Origin: Parasphingorhabdus litoris DSM 22379
Lineage (GTDB): Bacteria; Pseudomonadota; Alphaproteobacteria; Sphingomonadales; Sphingomonadaceae
Direction: 5' to 3'
Length of the DNA: 64,000 bases
Assembly (NCBI RefSeq): GCF_020906275.1
Contig: NZ_CP086727.1
Span: 3,403,001 to 3,467,000, forward strand
Shown: positions 1 through 8,641 of the stretch, piece by piece
Layout of the letters: each line of letters starts with the position of its first letter
Numbering within the stretch: position 1 is the stretch's first letter
Notes under the pieces: model-generated
The model's input: the letters and a program-made list of their open reading frames with translations, nothing else
Told to the model about the DNA's origin: nothing
Database searches by the model: none
Made by a program: the position numbers and the translations under genes

Positions 1-114
1 TGACTATTTCGCTCAGCTCGATAAAACCACGGAGACAAGACGGGGAAGAGTGCCATCAAACTGACACAGCGCTACGGCAGGCTAGGACTAACAGCATAGA
101 AGGGATTCGTTTTC

Positions 115-1710
115 ATGGTTGATGCACGCTCTCGCAGACTCGAAATGAGTCGGCGCTATGCCATCAAGGCGTTTGGCAGCAGCGCTGTTGCTGCACTTTC
201 CTTGACATTGGGAGCTCCCATCCTGGCAGCTCCCATTTTCCGCACCTATCCCTTTCAACTGGGTGTGGCTTCTGGCGAGCCTGCTCCTGACGGTTTCGTC
301 ATTTGGACGCGGCTTGCCCCGGACCCGCTGGCAGTAGGCCATGGCATGCCAGCGGCCGCGGTGGAAGTGGCGTGGATCGTTGCGCGCGATCAGAGAATGC
401 GGGATGTCGTGGCCCGTGGAACCGCTTTTGCGCGCCCTGAACTGGGCCATGCCGTTCATGTGGAGGTAGGCGACCTCGAACCCGATAGACCCTATTGGTA
501 CCGATTTGTGGCTGGTCGGGAAAGGAGCGCCATCGGCCGCGCCAGAACCACTCCTGCAATCGGGCAACCCTTGGATCGACTTCGATTTGCGGTCGCAGGA
601 TGCCAGAATTATGAAGAAGGTTATTATACCGCTCACCGTTTCATGGCGCAGGAGGATCCCGATTTCGTCTATTGTTATGGCGATTATGTTTACGAATACC
701 GAGAGAACCGTTTTCGCAACTGGTCGAGCGGCCCAAGTGAGGTTGTTCGCCAGCATGTCGGAGATGAAATCTATACGCTGGACGACTATCGACGGCGCTA
801 CGCACAATATAAGATGGATGTCGATCTGCAGGCGGCCCATGCTGCCGCTCCCTGGTTCATGACATGGGACGATCATGAAATCGACAATAATTGGGCCAGC
901 GCCGCCGACCAAGACGATACACCGCAGGCCATATTCAATCTACGCCGCCAAATGGCGGTTCAGGCCTATTATGAGCATATGCCATTTCGGCCATCTGCCT
1001 TACCCGTGGGTCCAGCGATGCAGCTTTATCGCCAAGCACAATATGGAAACCTGTTAGATTTCAATCTCCTCGACACCAGGCAATACCGGACGGATCAGCC
1101 TTGCGAGGATGAATGGGGCAAACCTTGCGGCGAGATAAACCTTGAGAATGCGCAGATGCTCGGCCGTCAGCAGGAGCGCTGGCTCTTTGACAAGCTGGGT
1201 TCTTCAAAATCCCGTTGGCAGGTACTGGCACAGCAAGTGATGATGATGGACCTGGACCGCATGCCGGGCGCTGAGCAAACAGAAAATCTCGATAGCTGGG
1301 CGGGATATCGGGTACCGCGCGGACGTGTATTGGAACAGGTCAGCCGTCTCGGTTTGAACAGTGTTGTTGTTCTAACCGGGGACGAGCACCAGAATTATGC
1401 AGGGGAATTACATCTGGATGGCAAGCGTCCAGGTCCCAAGCCCATCGCCACCGAATTTGTCGCCACGTCCATCTCGTCGGGTGGTGACGGCGAAGATCAG
1501 CGCGAAAGCACAAAGGCCATCCAAAACGAAAATTCCAGCCTGAAATGGCATAATTCTCAGCGCGGATATGTAATCTGTGATGTAACCGCCGACCAATGGA
1601 CAACAGAATTCAAAACGGTTGATCGTGTTACCGAACGTGGCGGGCAGTTGAGAACCCGAAAACGGATGGCTGTGGAACATGGATCGCCCGACTCGCTGGG
1701 TGATGCCTGA
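115..1710 (+). CDS. phoD: Alkaline phosphatase D (PhoD family), Tat-exported
   Basis: A periplasmic or secreted metallophosphoesterase that releases phosphate from phosphodiesters and monoesters. The 531-residue length fits the family. The N-terminus carries a twin-arginine signal (SRRYAIK at about residues 12-18, then a hydrophobic stretch ending near AAP), as expected for PhoD, which is exported folded with its metals. An N-terminal PhoD domain (about 45-140) is followed by the catalytic domain with metal-ligand motifs AGCQNYEEGYY, YGDYVYEY, WDDHEIDNNW and LTGDEHQNYAG. ATG at 115 has AAGGGA 11 nt upstream; an in-frame ATG at 145 would also keep the RR motif. It stands alone and faces the glycerate kinase gene. 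The family call is secure; the substrate is not shown by sequence. Confidence 0.93.
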   Translation: MVDARSRRLEMSRRYAIKAFGSSAVAALSLTLGAPILAAPIFRTYPFQLGVASGEPAPDGFVIWTRLAPDPLAVGHGMPAAAVEVAWIVARDQRMRDVVARGTAFARPELGHAVHVEVGDLEPDRPYWYRFVAGRERSAIGRARTTPAIGQPLDRLRFAVAGCQNYEEGYYTAHRFMAQEDPDFVYCYGDYVYEYRENRFRNWSSGPSEVVRQHVGDEIYTLDDYRRRYAQYKMDVDLQAAHAAAPWFMTWDDHEIDNNWASAADQDDTPQAIFNLRRQMAVQAYYEHMPFRPSALPVGPAMQLYRQAQYGNLLDFNLLDTRQYRTDQPCEDEWGKPCGEINLENAQMLGRQQERWLFDKLGSSKSRWQVLAQQVMMMDLDRMPGAEQTENLDSWAGYRVPRGRVLEQVSRLGLNSVVVLTGDEHQNYAGELHLDGKRPGPKPIATEFVATSISSGGDGEDQRESTKAIQNENSSLKWHNSQRGYVICDVTADQWTTEFKTVDRVTERGGQLRTRKRMAVEHGSPDSLGDA

Positions 1711-1798
1711 TCGCAATTTTTAAAAGCCAAAAGGGAATGATCAGCGGAAGCTACACCGGAAACTGAATGCCCAGGATATCCGACGCGCAACGCTTCGA

Positions 1799-3073
1799 TC
1801 ATTCCACGAGCAGAATTCTCAAATCGTTCACGTTGGTGCCGGATGGTCCCGTCAGATACAATGCATCGGCTTGTTGAAAAGCCAAATAGCTGTTGTCGTT
1901 TTCCAGAGAATCAAGCGCCTGTTTCCGCCCGCCCATGGCCGTCAGCACCTCTGGCCAGAGGAATGCTCCTGCATTATCTTCCGAACCATCAATGCCGTCA
2001 CTGTCGGCTGCAAAACCGCAAATATGCTCTGTCCCGTCCAAAGCGATGGCGCAGGCAAGCAGATAGGCGGAGCAGCGGCCGCCCCGCCCCTTGGGATTGC
2101 GAATGTTAACCGTTGCCTCACCGCCCGATATCAAGGCACATTTTCGCCCTTGGGACTGCAGTTTCAGCGCCAGATCAGCATGCTCGCGGCCCAGCTGAAG
2201 GGCGTCTCCTTCGAGCGCATCGCCAAGCATCACGGCTTCATAGCCATGGGCCTCGACTGCCACTTTGGCCGCCTCACACATATCTGCTGGGCGGGCGCAA
2301 AGGCTTGCCGAAACTTTCTGCATTCGGCGATCGCCAGGCTTGGGCGTTTCGAAAATCCCATTTTCAAGGCCGATCCGTATCGCTGAAGGAATATCAATCT
2401 TATATCGTTGGATTATCTCCAGCGCATCAGCACAGGTGGAGGGATCGGCTATGGCCGGCCCAGAACCGATCATGCCAATCTCATCACCGGGAATATCGGA
2501 AATCGCAATCATATGTGTCGCAGCCGGAAAGGCTCTTGCGGCAAGGCGCCCACCCTTGATTGCAGACAGATGTTTTCGAACGATATTCATCTGATCAATC
2601 GGTGCGCCGCTGTGCAGCAGCGCCTTTGTGATTGCCTGTTTCTCAGTCAGAGAAAGCCCATCGACCGGCGCGGGCAACAGCGCGCTGGCCCCGCCGGACA
2701 TCAGAACGATCAGCAGATCATCTTCACCCAGCGCATCGACTGCCGACAAAACGGTTTGAGCGGCCTTCGCCCCGACATCATCCGGTACGGGATGGGATGC
2801 CTCGATGATCGCCATATTATCCGGCTTGAAATCGGATTGCGCATAACCTTGCCGAGTCACAATCACACCCTCCGCTCGTTCAGGAAGGCGGTCGTGAATT
2901 GCCGCGGCCATCTGTGTAGCCGCCTTTCCAACGGACAAGACGAAGGTACGCCCGGCTACTACTGGCCAATCCTGCCCTTTCATCGCCTTGTGCGGCAGTG
3001 CAGGCGCAAGCGCATCTGAATAAATACCGCTCAAAAAGGCTTTTATTGACTCAGGATTTGATGTTTTATGCAC
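1799..3073 (-). CDS. Glycerate kinase (GckA/MOFRL type)
   Basis: Phosphorylates D-glycerate, in this family usually to 2-phosphoglycerate. The 424-residue protein shows the DUF4147 N-terminal domain (SVGKAA; LMSGGASALLPAP; the IVRKHLSAIKGGRLA helix; SDIPGDE; GSGPAIADPS) and the C-terminal MOFRL domain (LISGGEATVNI, then GRGGR). The start is GTG at 3073. The divergent phosphorylase gene begins only about 60 bp away, so the two probably share a promoter region. Context suggests it consumes the glycerate released when glucosylglycerate is phosphorolysed. Glycerate from other routes (serine cycle, tartronate) is an alternative substrate source. Confidence 0.9.
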   Translation of the reverse strand: MHKTSNPESIKAFLSGIYSDALAPALPHKAMKGQDWPVVAGRTFVLSVGKAATQMAAAIHDRLPERAEGVIVTRQGYAQSDFKPDNMAIIEASHPVPDDVGAKAAQTVLSAVDALGEDDLLIVLMSGGASALLPAPVDGLSLTEKQAITKALLHSGAPIDQMNIVRKHLSAIKGGRLAARAFPAATHMIAISDIPGDEIGMIGSGPAIADPSTCADALEIIQRYKIDIPSAIRIGLENGIFETPKPGDRRMQKVSASLCARPADMCEAAKVAVEAHGYEAVMLGDALEGDALQLGREHADLALKLQSQGRKCALISGGEATVNIRNPKGRGGRCSAYLLACAIALDGTEHICGFAADSDGIDGSEDNAGAFLWPEVLTAMGGRKQALDSLENDNSYLAFQQADALYLTGPSGTNVNDLRILLVE

Positions 3074-3135
3074 TGCACTATGGGGCCCGAATGTTCTGTC
3101 CGGGTCAAGTGCTTTCGGGAGCTTTTGACCAAATC

Positions 3136-4899
3136 ATGAATGACCCAGCGACAATCGAGCATCTGCATCACCGTATTTCCGCCCAGTTAAAGCCGCTCTA
3201 TCCTGATCATGATGCCGAAAAACTGGCCAATGATATTATCGACACGTTTTGGTCCAATCGCGATCAGATCTTGGCGCGAAACGATATTGCCGCCAAGCAT
3301 CTGTGGGATGAGAGCGATGTCGCGCTGATAACGTACGGAGGGACCGTCCGGTCCGAAGGCGAAGCACCGTTAAAGACACTTCATCGTTTTTTACGCGAAC
3401 ATCTGGGCCAAACCATTGGCATGGTGCATATCTTGCCCTTCTTTCCCTATAGTTCAGACGATGGCTTTGCCGTTATTGACTATCTTGCGGTCGATGAGGA
3501 TCTGGGTGACTGGTCTGATGTTGAGGCCATCGCGGCGGACCATCGCCTGATGGCTGATCTCGTTATCAACCATGGTTCCAGCAAGTCAAAATGGTTCCAA
3601 CAATTCCTGTCGGACCAGGAACCTGGCAAAGATTATTATGTTACCGCGGACCCCACTGCTGATTTGGGACGAGTGGTGCGCCCACGGTCGCATCCGCTAC
3701 TGACCCACTTTCGAACCGCCGCTGGCGACCGGCATGTCTGGAGCACGTTCAGCGCCGACCAGCTGGACTTTGATTTTGCCAATCCTGACGTGCTGCTCGA
3801 ATTCATCAAGATCATCGCTTCCTATATCGACCATGGCGTGCGCATATTCCGGCTAGATGCCGTGGCGTTCCTCTGGAAGAAAATCGGCACATCTTCAATC
3901 AATCTGGATGAGACACACGAGATTATTCGCCTGCTCAGGGTCTTGATGGATCACCATGCAGAAACACTGGTCATCATTACCGAAACCAACATACCCAATC
4001 ATGAGAATTTGACTTATTTCGGCAACCAGAACGAAGCCCATATCATCTATAATTTCTCGCTGCCGCCTCTTCTTGTCCATGCCCTCCTGACTGGAAATGC
4101 GCTGTATTTGAAGCGATTGACGCGCAGTAATCCGCCAGCACTTACCGGATGTACCTATCTGAATTTTACCGCCAGTCATGATGGCATCGGCTTACGGCCA
4201 ACCGAAGGTGTGTTACCGCAGGGCGAAGTCGATCAAATGCTTACCGCCATGCAGAAATTTGGCGGGCGGATATCGATGCGGCGGGGTCCCGGCGGAACCG
4301 AGAAACCCTATGAGATGAATATCTCTTATTTCGAAGCGATGCAGGGCACATTAGATGGTCCCGATGACCATCAGATTGACCGCTTCATGGCGGCGATGGC
4401 CATCATGTTGGCGCTTGAGGGTATTCCGGCCATCTATATTCATAGCTTGTTGGCCACGACCAACGGTTACGAAGAAGTCAACATGACGGGCCATAATCGT
4501 TCTATCAACCGAAGGCAGCTTGAATATAGCGATATCAGTGCAAAACTGGCGGATCAGAACAGCATGGAATCGAAGGTATTCACTCGTTTTCTGTGGCTGA
4601 TTGAATGCCGCAAACAGCAGCCTGCCTTTCACCCTAATGCCGTACAATTTACTTTGGCTTTGCCAGAAGGGTTGTTCGGTATTTGGCGGCAAAGTCTGGA
4701 CCGGAAGCAAAGTATTTTTGCGGTGACCAATGTCAGCAAAGAAGCCAAGACGCTGGCGCTGGCCGACATTAACTTGATTGCCGGGGATCCCTGGTGGGAT
4801 TTGATATCCGGCCAGTCCATTGAAGATATTGAGGGTGATTTCCCACTCGAACCCTATCAAACCGTTTGGATCAGCAATGTGAACGCGAACGTAGCCTAA
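3136..4899 (+). CDS. GH13_18 sucrose-phosphorylase-like enzyme, probable glucosylglycerate phosphorylase
   Basis: Cytoplasmic retaining phosphorylase expected to split glucosylglycerate plus phosphate into glucose 1-phosphate and glycerate. From ATG 3136 it has 587 residues, normal for the subfamily; the frame is open further upstream (to 2998) but that part overlaps the divergent gene and looks non-coding. Catalytic residues are visible: nucleophile D241 in FRLDAVAF, acid/base E283 in ITETN, and transition-state Asp D349 in TASHDGIG. Substrate assignment rests on neighbours: glucosyl-3-phosphoglycerate synthase and phosphatase next door and a glycerate kinase on the other side. Sucrose phosphorylase and glucosylglycerol phosphorylase are homologous alternatives. 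Its stop overlaps the convergent gpgS stop by 4 bp. Confidence 0.85.
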   Translation: MNDPATIEHLHHRISAQLKPLYPDHDAEKLANDIIDTFWSNRDQILARNDIAAKHLWDESDVALITYGGTVRSEGEAPLKTLHRFLREHLGQTIGMVHILPFFPYSSDDGFAVIDYLAVDEDLGDWSDVEAIAADHRLMADLVINHGSSKSKWFQQFLSDQEPGKDYYVTADPTADLGRVVRPRSHPLLTHFRTAAGDRHVWSTFSADQLDFDFANPDVLLEFIKIIASYIDHGVRIFRLDAVAFLWKKIGTSSINLDETHEIIRLLRVLMDHHAETLVIITETNIPNHENLTYFGNQNEAHIIYNFSLPPLLVHALLTGNALYLKRLTRSNPPALTGCTYLNFTASHDGIGLRPTEGVLPQGEVDQMLTAMQKFGGRISMRRGPGGTEKPYEMNISYFEAMQGTLDGPDDHQIDRFMAAMAIMLALEGIPAIYIHSLLATTNGYEEVNMTGHNRSINRRQLEYSDISAKLADQNSMESKVFTRFLWLIECRKQQPAFHPNAVQFTLALPEGLFGIWRQSLDRKQSIFAVTNVSKEAKTLALADINLIAGDPWWDLISGQSIEDIEGDFPLEPYQTVWISNVNANVA

Positions 4900-6110
4900 T
4901 CCGCGTTGTCCAATCGGACAGCTTCTTGGAACCGCTTTGTAAAATCGGGTACGGCGCTATTGATCCGGTTCCAGTTGGCCATGAAGGGGGTCTCATGCGG
5001 CGATTCCAGAAAGGCTTCGCCCGCCTTCATGATATTCTGGGCAAACAGCTCAACTGTCGTTTCTTCTTCATGCCGGTCAAGCGACAGGCCGTTCATGATC
5101 GCATCATTGTGGAATGTTTCGATACGGTCGAGCGCGATGCGGAAATAAGTCGCCTTTAGCGTTCGAAAAGCACCCTGCGAGAAGATCTGTCCGTCGGTGG
5201 CAAGCTTGCGAAAGAGAGATTTGGTAATGTCGATACTCATCTTGGACAGGCCAGTTTCCGGATTTTCATGCGAGACGGATTGATGCTTGTGATCATAATT
5301 ATCCGCTATTTCGACCTGGCAAATGGTCTTGGTCGACTGATTGCGCCACACTTCCGATAACACGCCCACTTCCAATCCCCAGTCCGAGGGAATACGAATA
5401 TTTTTTACGACCTGCCGCCCCATTGCAAACTCACCGGCCAGCGCATAGCGAAAGCTGTTCAGGTAAGTGATATAGTCATTGGGCTCACAGACCTTTCCAA
5501 GGGCCGCAAGCAGAGGTCCGATAAGCAGGCGAACGACTCGTCCATTAAGTTTTTCTTCTGTCGTCCTTGCATAATAGCCTTTGGAAAATACGTAAGGAAA
5601 TGTCGGGTTGGCCACCGGATACATCAATCGTGCCAGCATCGCACGGTCATAGGTTAAAATGTCGCAATCATGCAGGCCGACCATTTGTGCATTGGTCGCG
5701 GACAGGAAATAGCCAAAGCAAAACCAGACATTGCGCCCTTTCCCTGGCTGCGCAGGCGACAGGCGATGTTCCCTGAGTTCTTCATCTAATGCTGTCAGCC
5801 GTGGGCCACTATTCCACAAGATGTGATGGCGCTGGGGTAACCGGGAAAAATAGTTTTTCGCATATTCAAACTGGTCTCTGTCCGCCTGGTCCAGTCCGAT
5901 AATGATGTCATCCAGATAAGGCACATCACATAGTTCGTCGACTATATGTTCCAGCGCTGGCCCTTCCAGCTCGGAAAACAGGCTTGGTAAAACCAGAGCC
6001 ATGGGATTGGCTGAACGGAAACTCATCAATTCTGCTTCCAGAGATTCGACCGAGCGGTCCGTCAGGTTATGTAAAGTTGAAATTATACCATTTTGATGAA
6101 AATCGGACAT
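4896..6110 (-). CDS. gpgS: Glucosyl-3-phosphoglycerate synthase (GT-A/GT81-like)
   Basis: Transfers glucose from an NDP-glucose to 3-phosphoglycerate, the first step of glucosylglycerate synthesis. The 404 residues show an N-terminal nucleotide-sugar region (LVLPSLF, DIIIGLDQADRDQ), the metal-binding DxD motif as H-D148-C-D150 (GLHDCDILTYDR), and a central YFFSKGYYAR-like segment (here YVFSKGYYART) typical of GpgS/mannosylglycerate-type synthases. ATG at 6110 has GGAGA 6-7 nt upstream. It follows the phosphatase gene by 32 bp on the same strand, so the two are co-transcribed. Acceptor specificity is inferred from the pairing with a phosphoglycosyl phosphatase and the adjacent phosphorylase. 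Confidence 0.85.
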   Translation of the reverse strand: MSDFHQNGIISTLHNLTDRSVESLEAELMSFRSANPMALVLPSLFSELEGPALEHIVDELCDVPYLDDIIIGLDQADRDQFEYAKNYFSRLPQRHHILWNSGPRLTALDEELREHRLSPAQPGKGRNVWFCFGYFLSATNAQMVGLHDCDILTYDRAMLARLMYPVANPTFPYVFSKGYYARTTEEKLNGRVVRLLIGPLLAALGKVCEPNDYITYLNSFRYALAGEFAMGRQVVKNIRIPSDWGLEVGVLSEVWRNQSTKTICQVEIADNYDHKHQSVSHENPETGLSKMSIDITKSLFRKLATDGQIFSQGAFRTLKATYFRIALDRIETFHNDAIMNGLSLDRHEEETTVELFAQNIMKAGEAFLESPHETPFMANWNRINSAVPDFTKRFQEAVRLDNAD

Positions 6111-6142
6111 GCGTTCTCCGTGTTTTTCCGGTTGAAATCTAG

Positions 6143-6979
6143 TTAGAAATCCGGGACGTTGAAACCTAGTTCATCAAGTATTTGCGAAACGGAAGCAACC
6201 CACCCTTTTGGCCCCGGCGCTGATGCCACCTGAACGTGCGCTTTGTTTGAAGAAATCGCCGCGCCATCGGGATTGGGCATAATCACGCCATGATCTGCTG
6301 CCTCAATCATCTTCAGGTCATTGGGACCGTCGCCCAAGGCAATAGTGACATAGCTGGTCTGGGGATTGCTCTTTTGATAGGCTTCAAGAACTTGTTGCAC
6401 GGCAAAAATCTTTGTCGCTTCGCCAGTAAAATGGAAAAACCGTCCACCCTGCTGGATCTTTATGCCGGCAGCGTTCATTGTCGACTGTAATTCTGACATT
6501 TCGCTATTGGACCCCGACCATAAAAATGGCTCGGTTGCCTCTCGCTGTTTCGCTGCGCGCGCGCTATCGATGGAAAGTCCTGTTGAATCTGCAATTTCCG
6601 CCACAGACATATCGTTAAAGCCCTGGATATGCTTGCGTAGCGATGCGGGTAGTGAGGCGATTCTATTCAAAATCTCTTGATAGCTAACACCTAGAACCAA
6701 GGTGGGGCTTTGGCCGGACCGGAAGAATGGGAACCGATCCGCTCCACCAACTACAGAACCATTTTCAAAGACCGCGGGCGCGGCGCACAAAACCCTCAAC
6801 TCTTCCATTAGTTCCAATTCAGCACGGGTTTTACTGGTTACTGGAATAACCTGGACATTTAGCTGTGTCTGTATCTGCTCGATCAAAAGATTTGCCGGCA
6901 CCGCTGAATAGTTGTGATGGTCAAGCAGGGTACCATCAAGATCGGTAAAGATTAGAACATCAGGAAATGATTGTGGCAT
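6143..6979 (-). CDS. Glucosyl-3-phosphoglycerate phosphatase (HAD, MPGP family)
   Basis: A HAD-superfamily phosphatase of the mannosyl-3-phosphoglycerate phosphatase type, removing phosphate from glucosyl-3-phosphoglycerate to give glucosylglycerate. HAD motif I is FTDLDGTLLD (nucleophile D13, D15), motif II lies at PVTSKTRAEL, and motif IV at ALGDGPNDLKMIEAAD; the cap domain occupies roughly residues 85-200. Length (278) is normal for the family. It is first in a two-gene operon with the synthase. No clear ribosome site is visible before ATG 6979. Other sugar-phosphate HAD enzymes look similar, but the operon partner makes this assignment likely. Confidence 0.85.
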   Translation of the reverse strand: MPQSFPDVLIFTDLDGTLLDHHNYSAVPANLLIEQIQTQLNVQVIPVTSKTRAELELMEELRVLCAAPAVFENGSVVGGADRFPFFRSGQSPTLVLGVSYQEILNRIASLPASLRKHIQGFNDMSVAEIADSTGLSIDSARAAKQREATEPFLWSGSNSEMSELQSTMNAAGIKIQQGGRFFHFTGEATKIFAVQQVLEAYQKSNPQTSYVTIALGDGPNDLKMIEAADHGVIMPNPDGAAISSNKAHVQVASAPGPKGWVASVSQILDELGFNVPDF

Positions 6980-7068
6980 GAGATAGATGGGTAGTTATCA
7001 TATTCTGGGCCACGCAGAAACTGAATTGCGTTAACGCTCAATCTCACACCCATAATAACCAATAATAT

Positions 7069-7106
7069 CAAAACAAAAGAGCCCCGGAAGCAGACCCGGA
7101 GCCCTT
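7069..7106 (-). terminator. Rho-independent terminator after the MaoC gene
   Basis: Read on the minus strand, a 9-bp stem (arms 7096-7104 and 7079-7087, with two G-U pairs) encloses an 8-nt loop and is followed by a T-rich run (TTTTGTTTTG). It lies 25 bp past the MaoC stop codon and should end the SDR-MaoC transcript. Confidence 0.75.
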
Positions 7107-7128
7107 CTTAAACAATAGCGACCAGCGT

Positions 7129-7587
7129 CTAACCAACCACAATCATCGCCAGTGACCGCGCGATCAGCGCGGGTGTTTCGATGCCGTCAATTTCCACCGT
7201 GACATCATAGGTCATCAGCCAGCGGCCGGGCTGTTTTTCCACCGCATCAACCAGCACGTGGCGGGCGCGGACTTTTGATCCGGCGCGGACGGGGTTGAGG
7301 AAGCGGACTTTATCATAGCCATAGTTGATACCCATCACCGCGCCTTCGAGGCCCAGGGTGCAGCCATAGGACATGGCCGGCATCAATGAGAGTGTCAGCA
7401 GACCATGGGCGATGGTGCCGCCAAAGGGTGTGTTCTTGGCTTTTTCTTCGTCGACATGAATGAACTGGTGATCTTCGGTGCAATCGGCAAATTTGTTGAT
7501 CCGGTCCTGGCTGGCTTCAAACCATTCGGACACGCCGACTTCCTTACCCTTCCAGTCGTCAAGTTCGCTTGCATTAATTACTGGCAT
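7129..7587 (-). CDS. MaoC-like enoyl-CoA hydratase
   Basis: A single hot-dog-fold hydratase of 152 residues, probably acting on (R)-3-hydroxyacyl/enoyl-CoA. The family's catalytic Asp/His pair appears in the segment ADCTEDHQFIHVD (A-D-x-T-x-D-x-x-x-x-H). GGAGAAACAAA precedes ATG 7587. It lies 25 bp after the SDR gene on the same strand, so the two form an operon. The pair resembles the two halves of a peroxisomal-type multifunctional beta-oxidation enzyme (hydroxyacyl-CoA dehydrogenase plus hydratase 2) encoded separately. The exact acyl substrate cannot be told. Confidence 0.88.
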   Translation of the reverse strand: MPVINASELDDWKGKEVGVSEWFEASQDRINKFADCTEDHQFIHVDEEKAKNTPFGGTIAHGLLTLSLMPAMSYGCTLGLEGAVMGINYGYDKVRFLNPVRAGSKVRARHVLVDAVEKQPGRWLMTYDVTVEIDGIETPALIARSLAMIVVG

Positions 7588-7612
7588 TTTGTTTCTCCTT
7601 TTTTGGGGTCTT

Positions 7613-8527
7613 TTAGCCCTTCATGACTTCCTGCATCCGGCGGAAAAATTTGCCGCCCTGGCCGCCGCCATTGGCATATTCCTGCATCCCGGTTTCATCG
7701 AGAATCTGGTCGATATTCTCGGCAATGGCTTCGGCATTGCGATTGGCTTCCGGCAGCCAGATACCCTCGGTCTCAAGGATTTTTGCGGCTGCGAAACCGC
7801 CGGCACCGGCCGTCAAAATCGTCTTGGATGGCGCGCCATCGCTGCACAGATAGACCACAGCAGGTGTCACCGCTTCGGGAACGAGCAATTTCAGCGCTTC
7901 TTCCGGCATGATGTCTTCGGTCATGCGGGTGGCCGCGACCGGAGAGATGCAATTGGTGTGAATGCCCTTGCCCGCGCCTTCCTGATGCAGGCTGTTCATC
8001 ATGCCAACCAGCGCCAGTTTCGCGGCACCATAGTTGACCTGGCCGAAATTGCCATAGAGCCCCGTGGACGAGGTCGTCATCACGATCCGGCCATATTGGC
8101 GCTCGCGCATATGGTCCCAGACCGCCTTGGTGCAATTGGCACTACCGGTTAGATGGACATCCATGACAAACTGGAAGTCTTCCATGCCCATTTTGTGAAA
8201 GCTCTTATCGCGCAGCACGCCGGCATTATTGACGAGAATATCGACATGGCCCCATTTGGCAATTGCATCAGCAACCATTTTTTCGACCGCGGGCATATCA
8301 GTGACGCTGCACCCGGCTGCCATAGCTTCGCCGCCCTCGGCTTCGATTTCTGCAACAACCTGCTCGGCCACGGTCGCAGAACCGCCAGTGCCATCACGCG
8401 CGCCGCCGAAATCATTGACGACAACCTTCACACCGCGCCGCGCGAGTTCCATCGCATGCTGCTTGCCAAGCCCGGCACCGGCGCCGGTGACAATGGCTAC
8501 GCGGTCATTAAATTCTACTGTGCTCAT
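7613..8527 (-). CDS. SDR-family 3-hydroxyacyl-CoA dehydrogenase-like protein
   Basis: Classical short-chain dehydrogenase of 304 residues, long enough to match the dehydrogenase unit of MFE-2/17beta-HSD4-type proteins. The dinucleotide motif TGAGAGLG is at residues 14-21, followed by NDFGG, typical of this subgroup; NNAG and the Ser-Tyr-Lys triad (TTSSTGLYG...NYGAAK) follow. ATG 8527 has GAGAGG about 10 nt upstream. Paired with the MaoC hydratase downstream, it suggests fatty-acyl-CoA beta-oxidation or supply of hydroxyacyl-CoA. The substrate is inferred from this pairing only. Confidence 0.9.
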   Translation of the reverse strand: MSTVEFNDRVAIVTGAGAGLGKQHAMELARRGVKVVVNDFGGARDGTGGSATVAEQVVAEIEAEGGEAMAAGCSVTDMPAVEKMVADAIAKWGHVDILVNNAGVLRDKSFHKMGMEDFQFVMDVHLTGSANCTKAVWDHMRERQYGRIVMTTSSTGLYGNFGQVNYGAAKLALVGMMNSLHQEGAGKGIHTNCISPVAATRMTEDIMPEEALKLLVPEAVTPAVVYLCSDGAPSKTILTAGAGGFAAAKILETEGIWLPEANRNAEAIAENIDQILDETGMQEYANGGGQGGKFFRRMQEVMKG

Positions 8528-8641
8528 GGGAGTTTCGCCTCTCGCTTTTTATAGGGATGAATTGATTGCGCCGATGGATGCGCAATCAAATCAAGCGAGT
8601 CAAGCGAAGGCGTGCAGATTCACGTCCCAGATATCGAGCGA

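Noticed and set aside
88..912. 274-codon minus-strand frame opposite phoD
   Set aside because: Antisense to a well-supported gene, no family resemblance, no ribosome site.
1734..1804. Inverted repeat GGAATGATC...GATCATTCC between phoD and the glycerate kinase gene as terminator
   Set aside because: The arms are 53 bp apart, one lies in the kinase stop region, and no T-run follows.
3136..4899. Sucrose phosphorylase as the name for the GH13_18 gene
   Set aside because: No sucrose transport or fructose genes nearby, whereas glucosylglycerate synthesis genes and a glycerate kinase flank it; kept only as an alternative.
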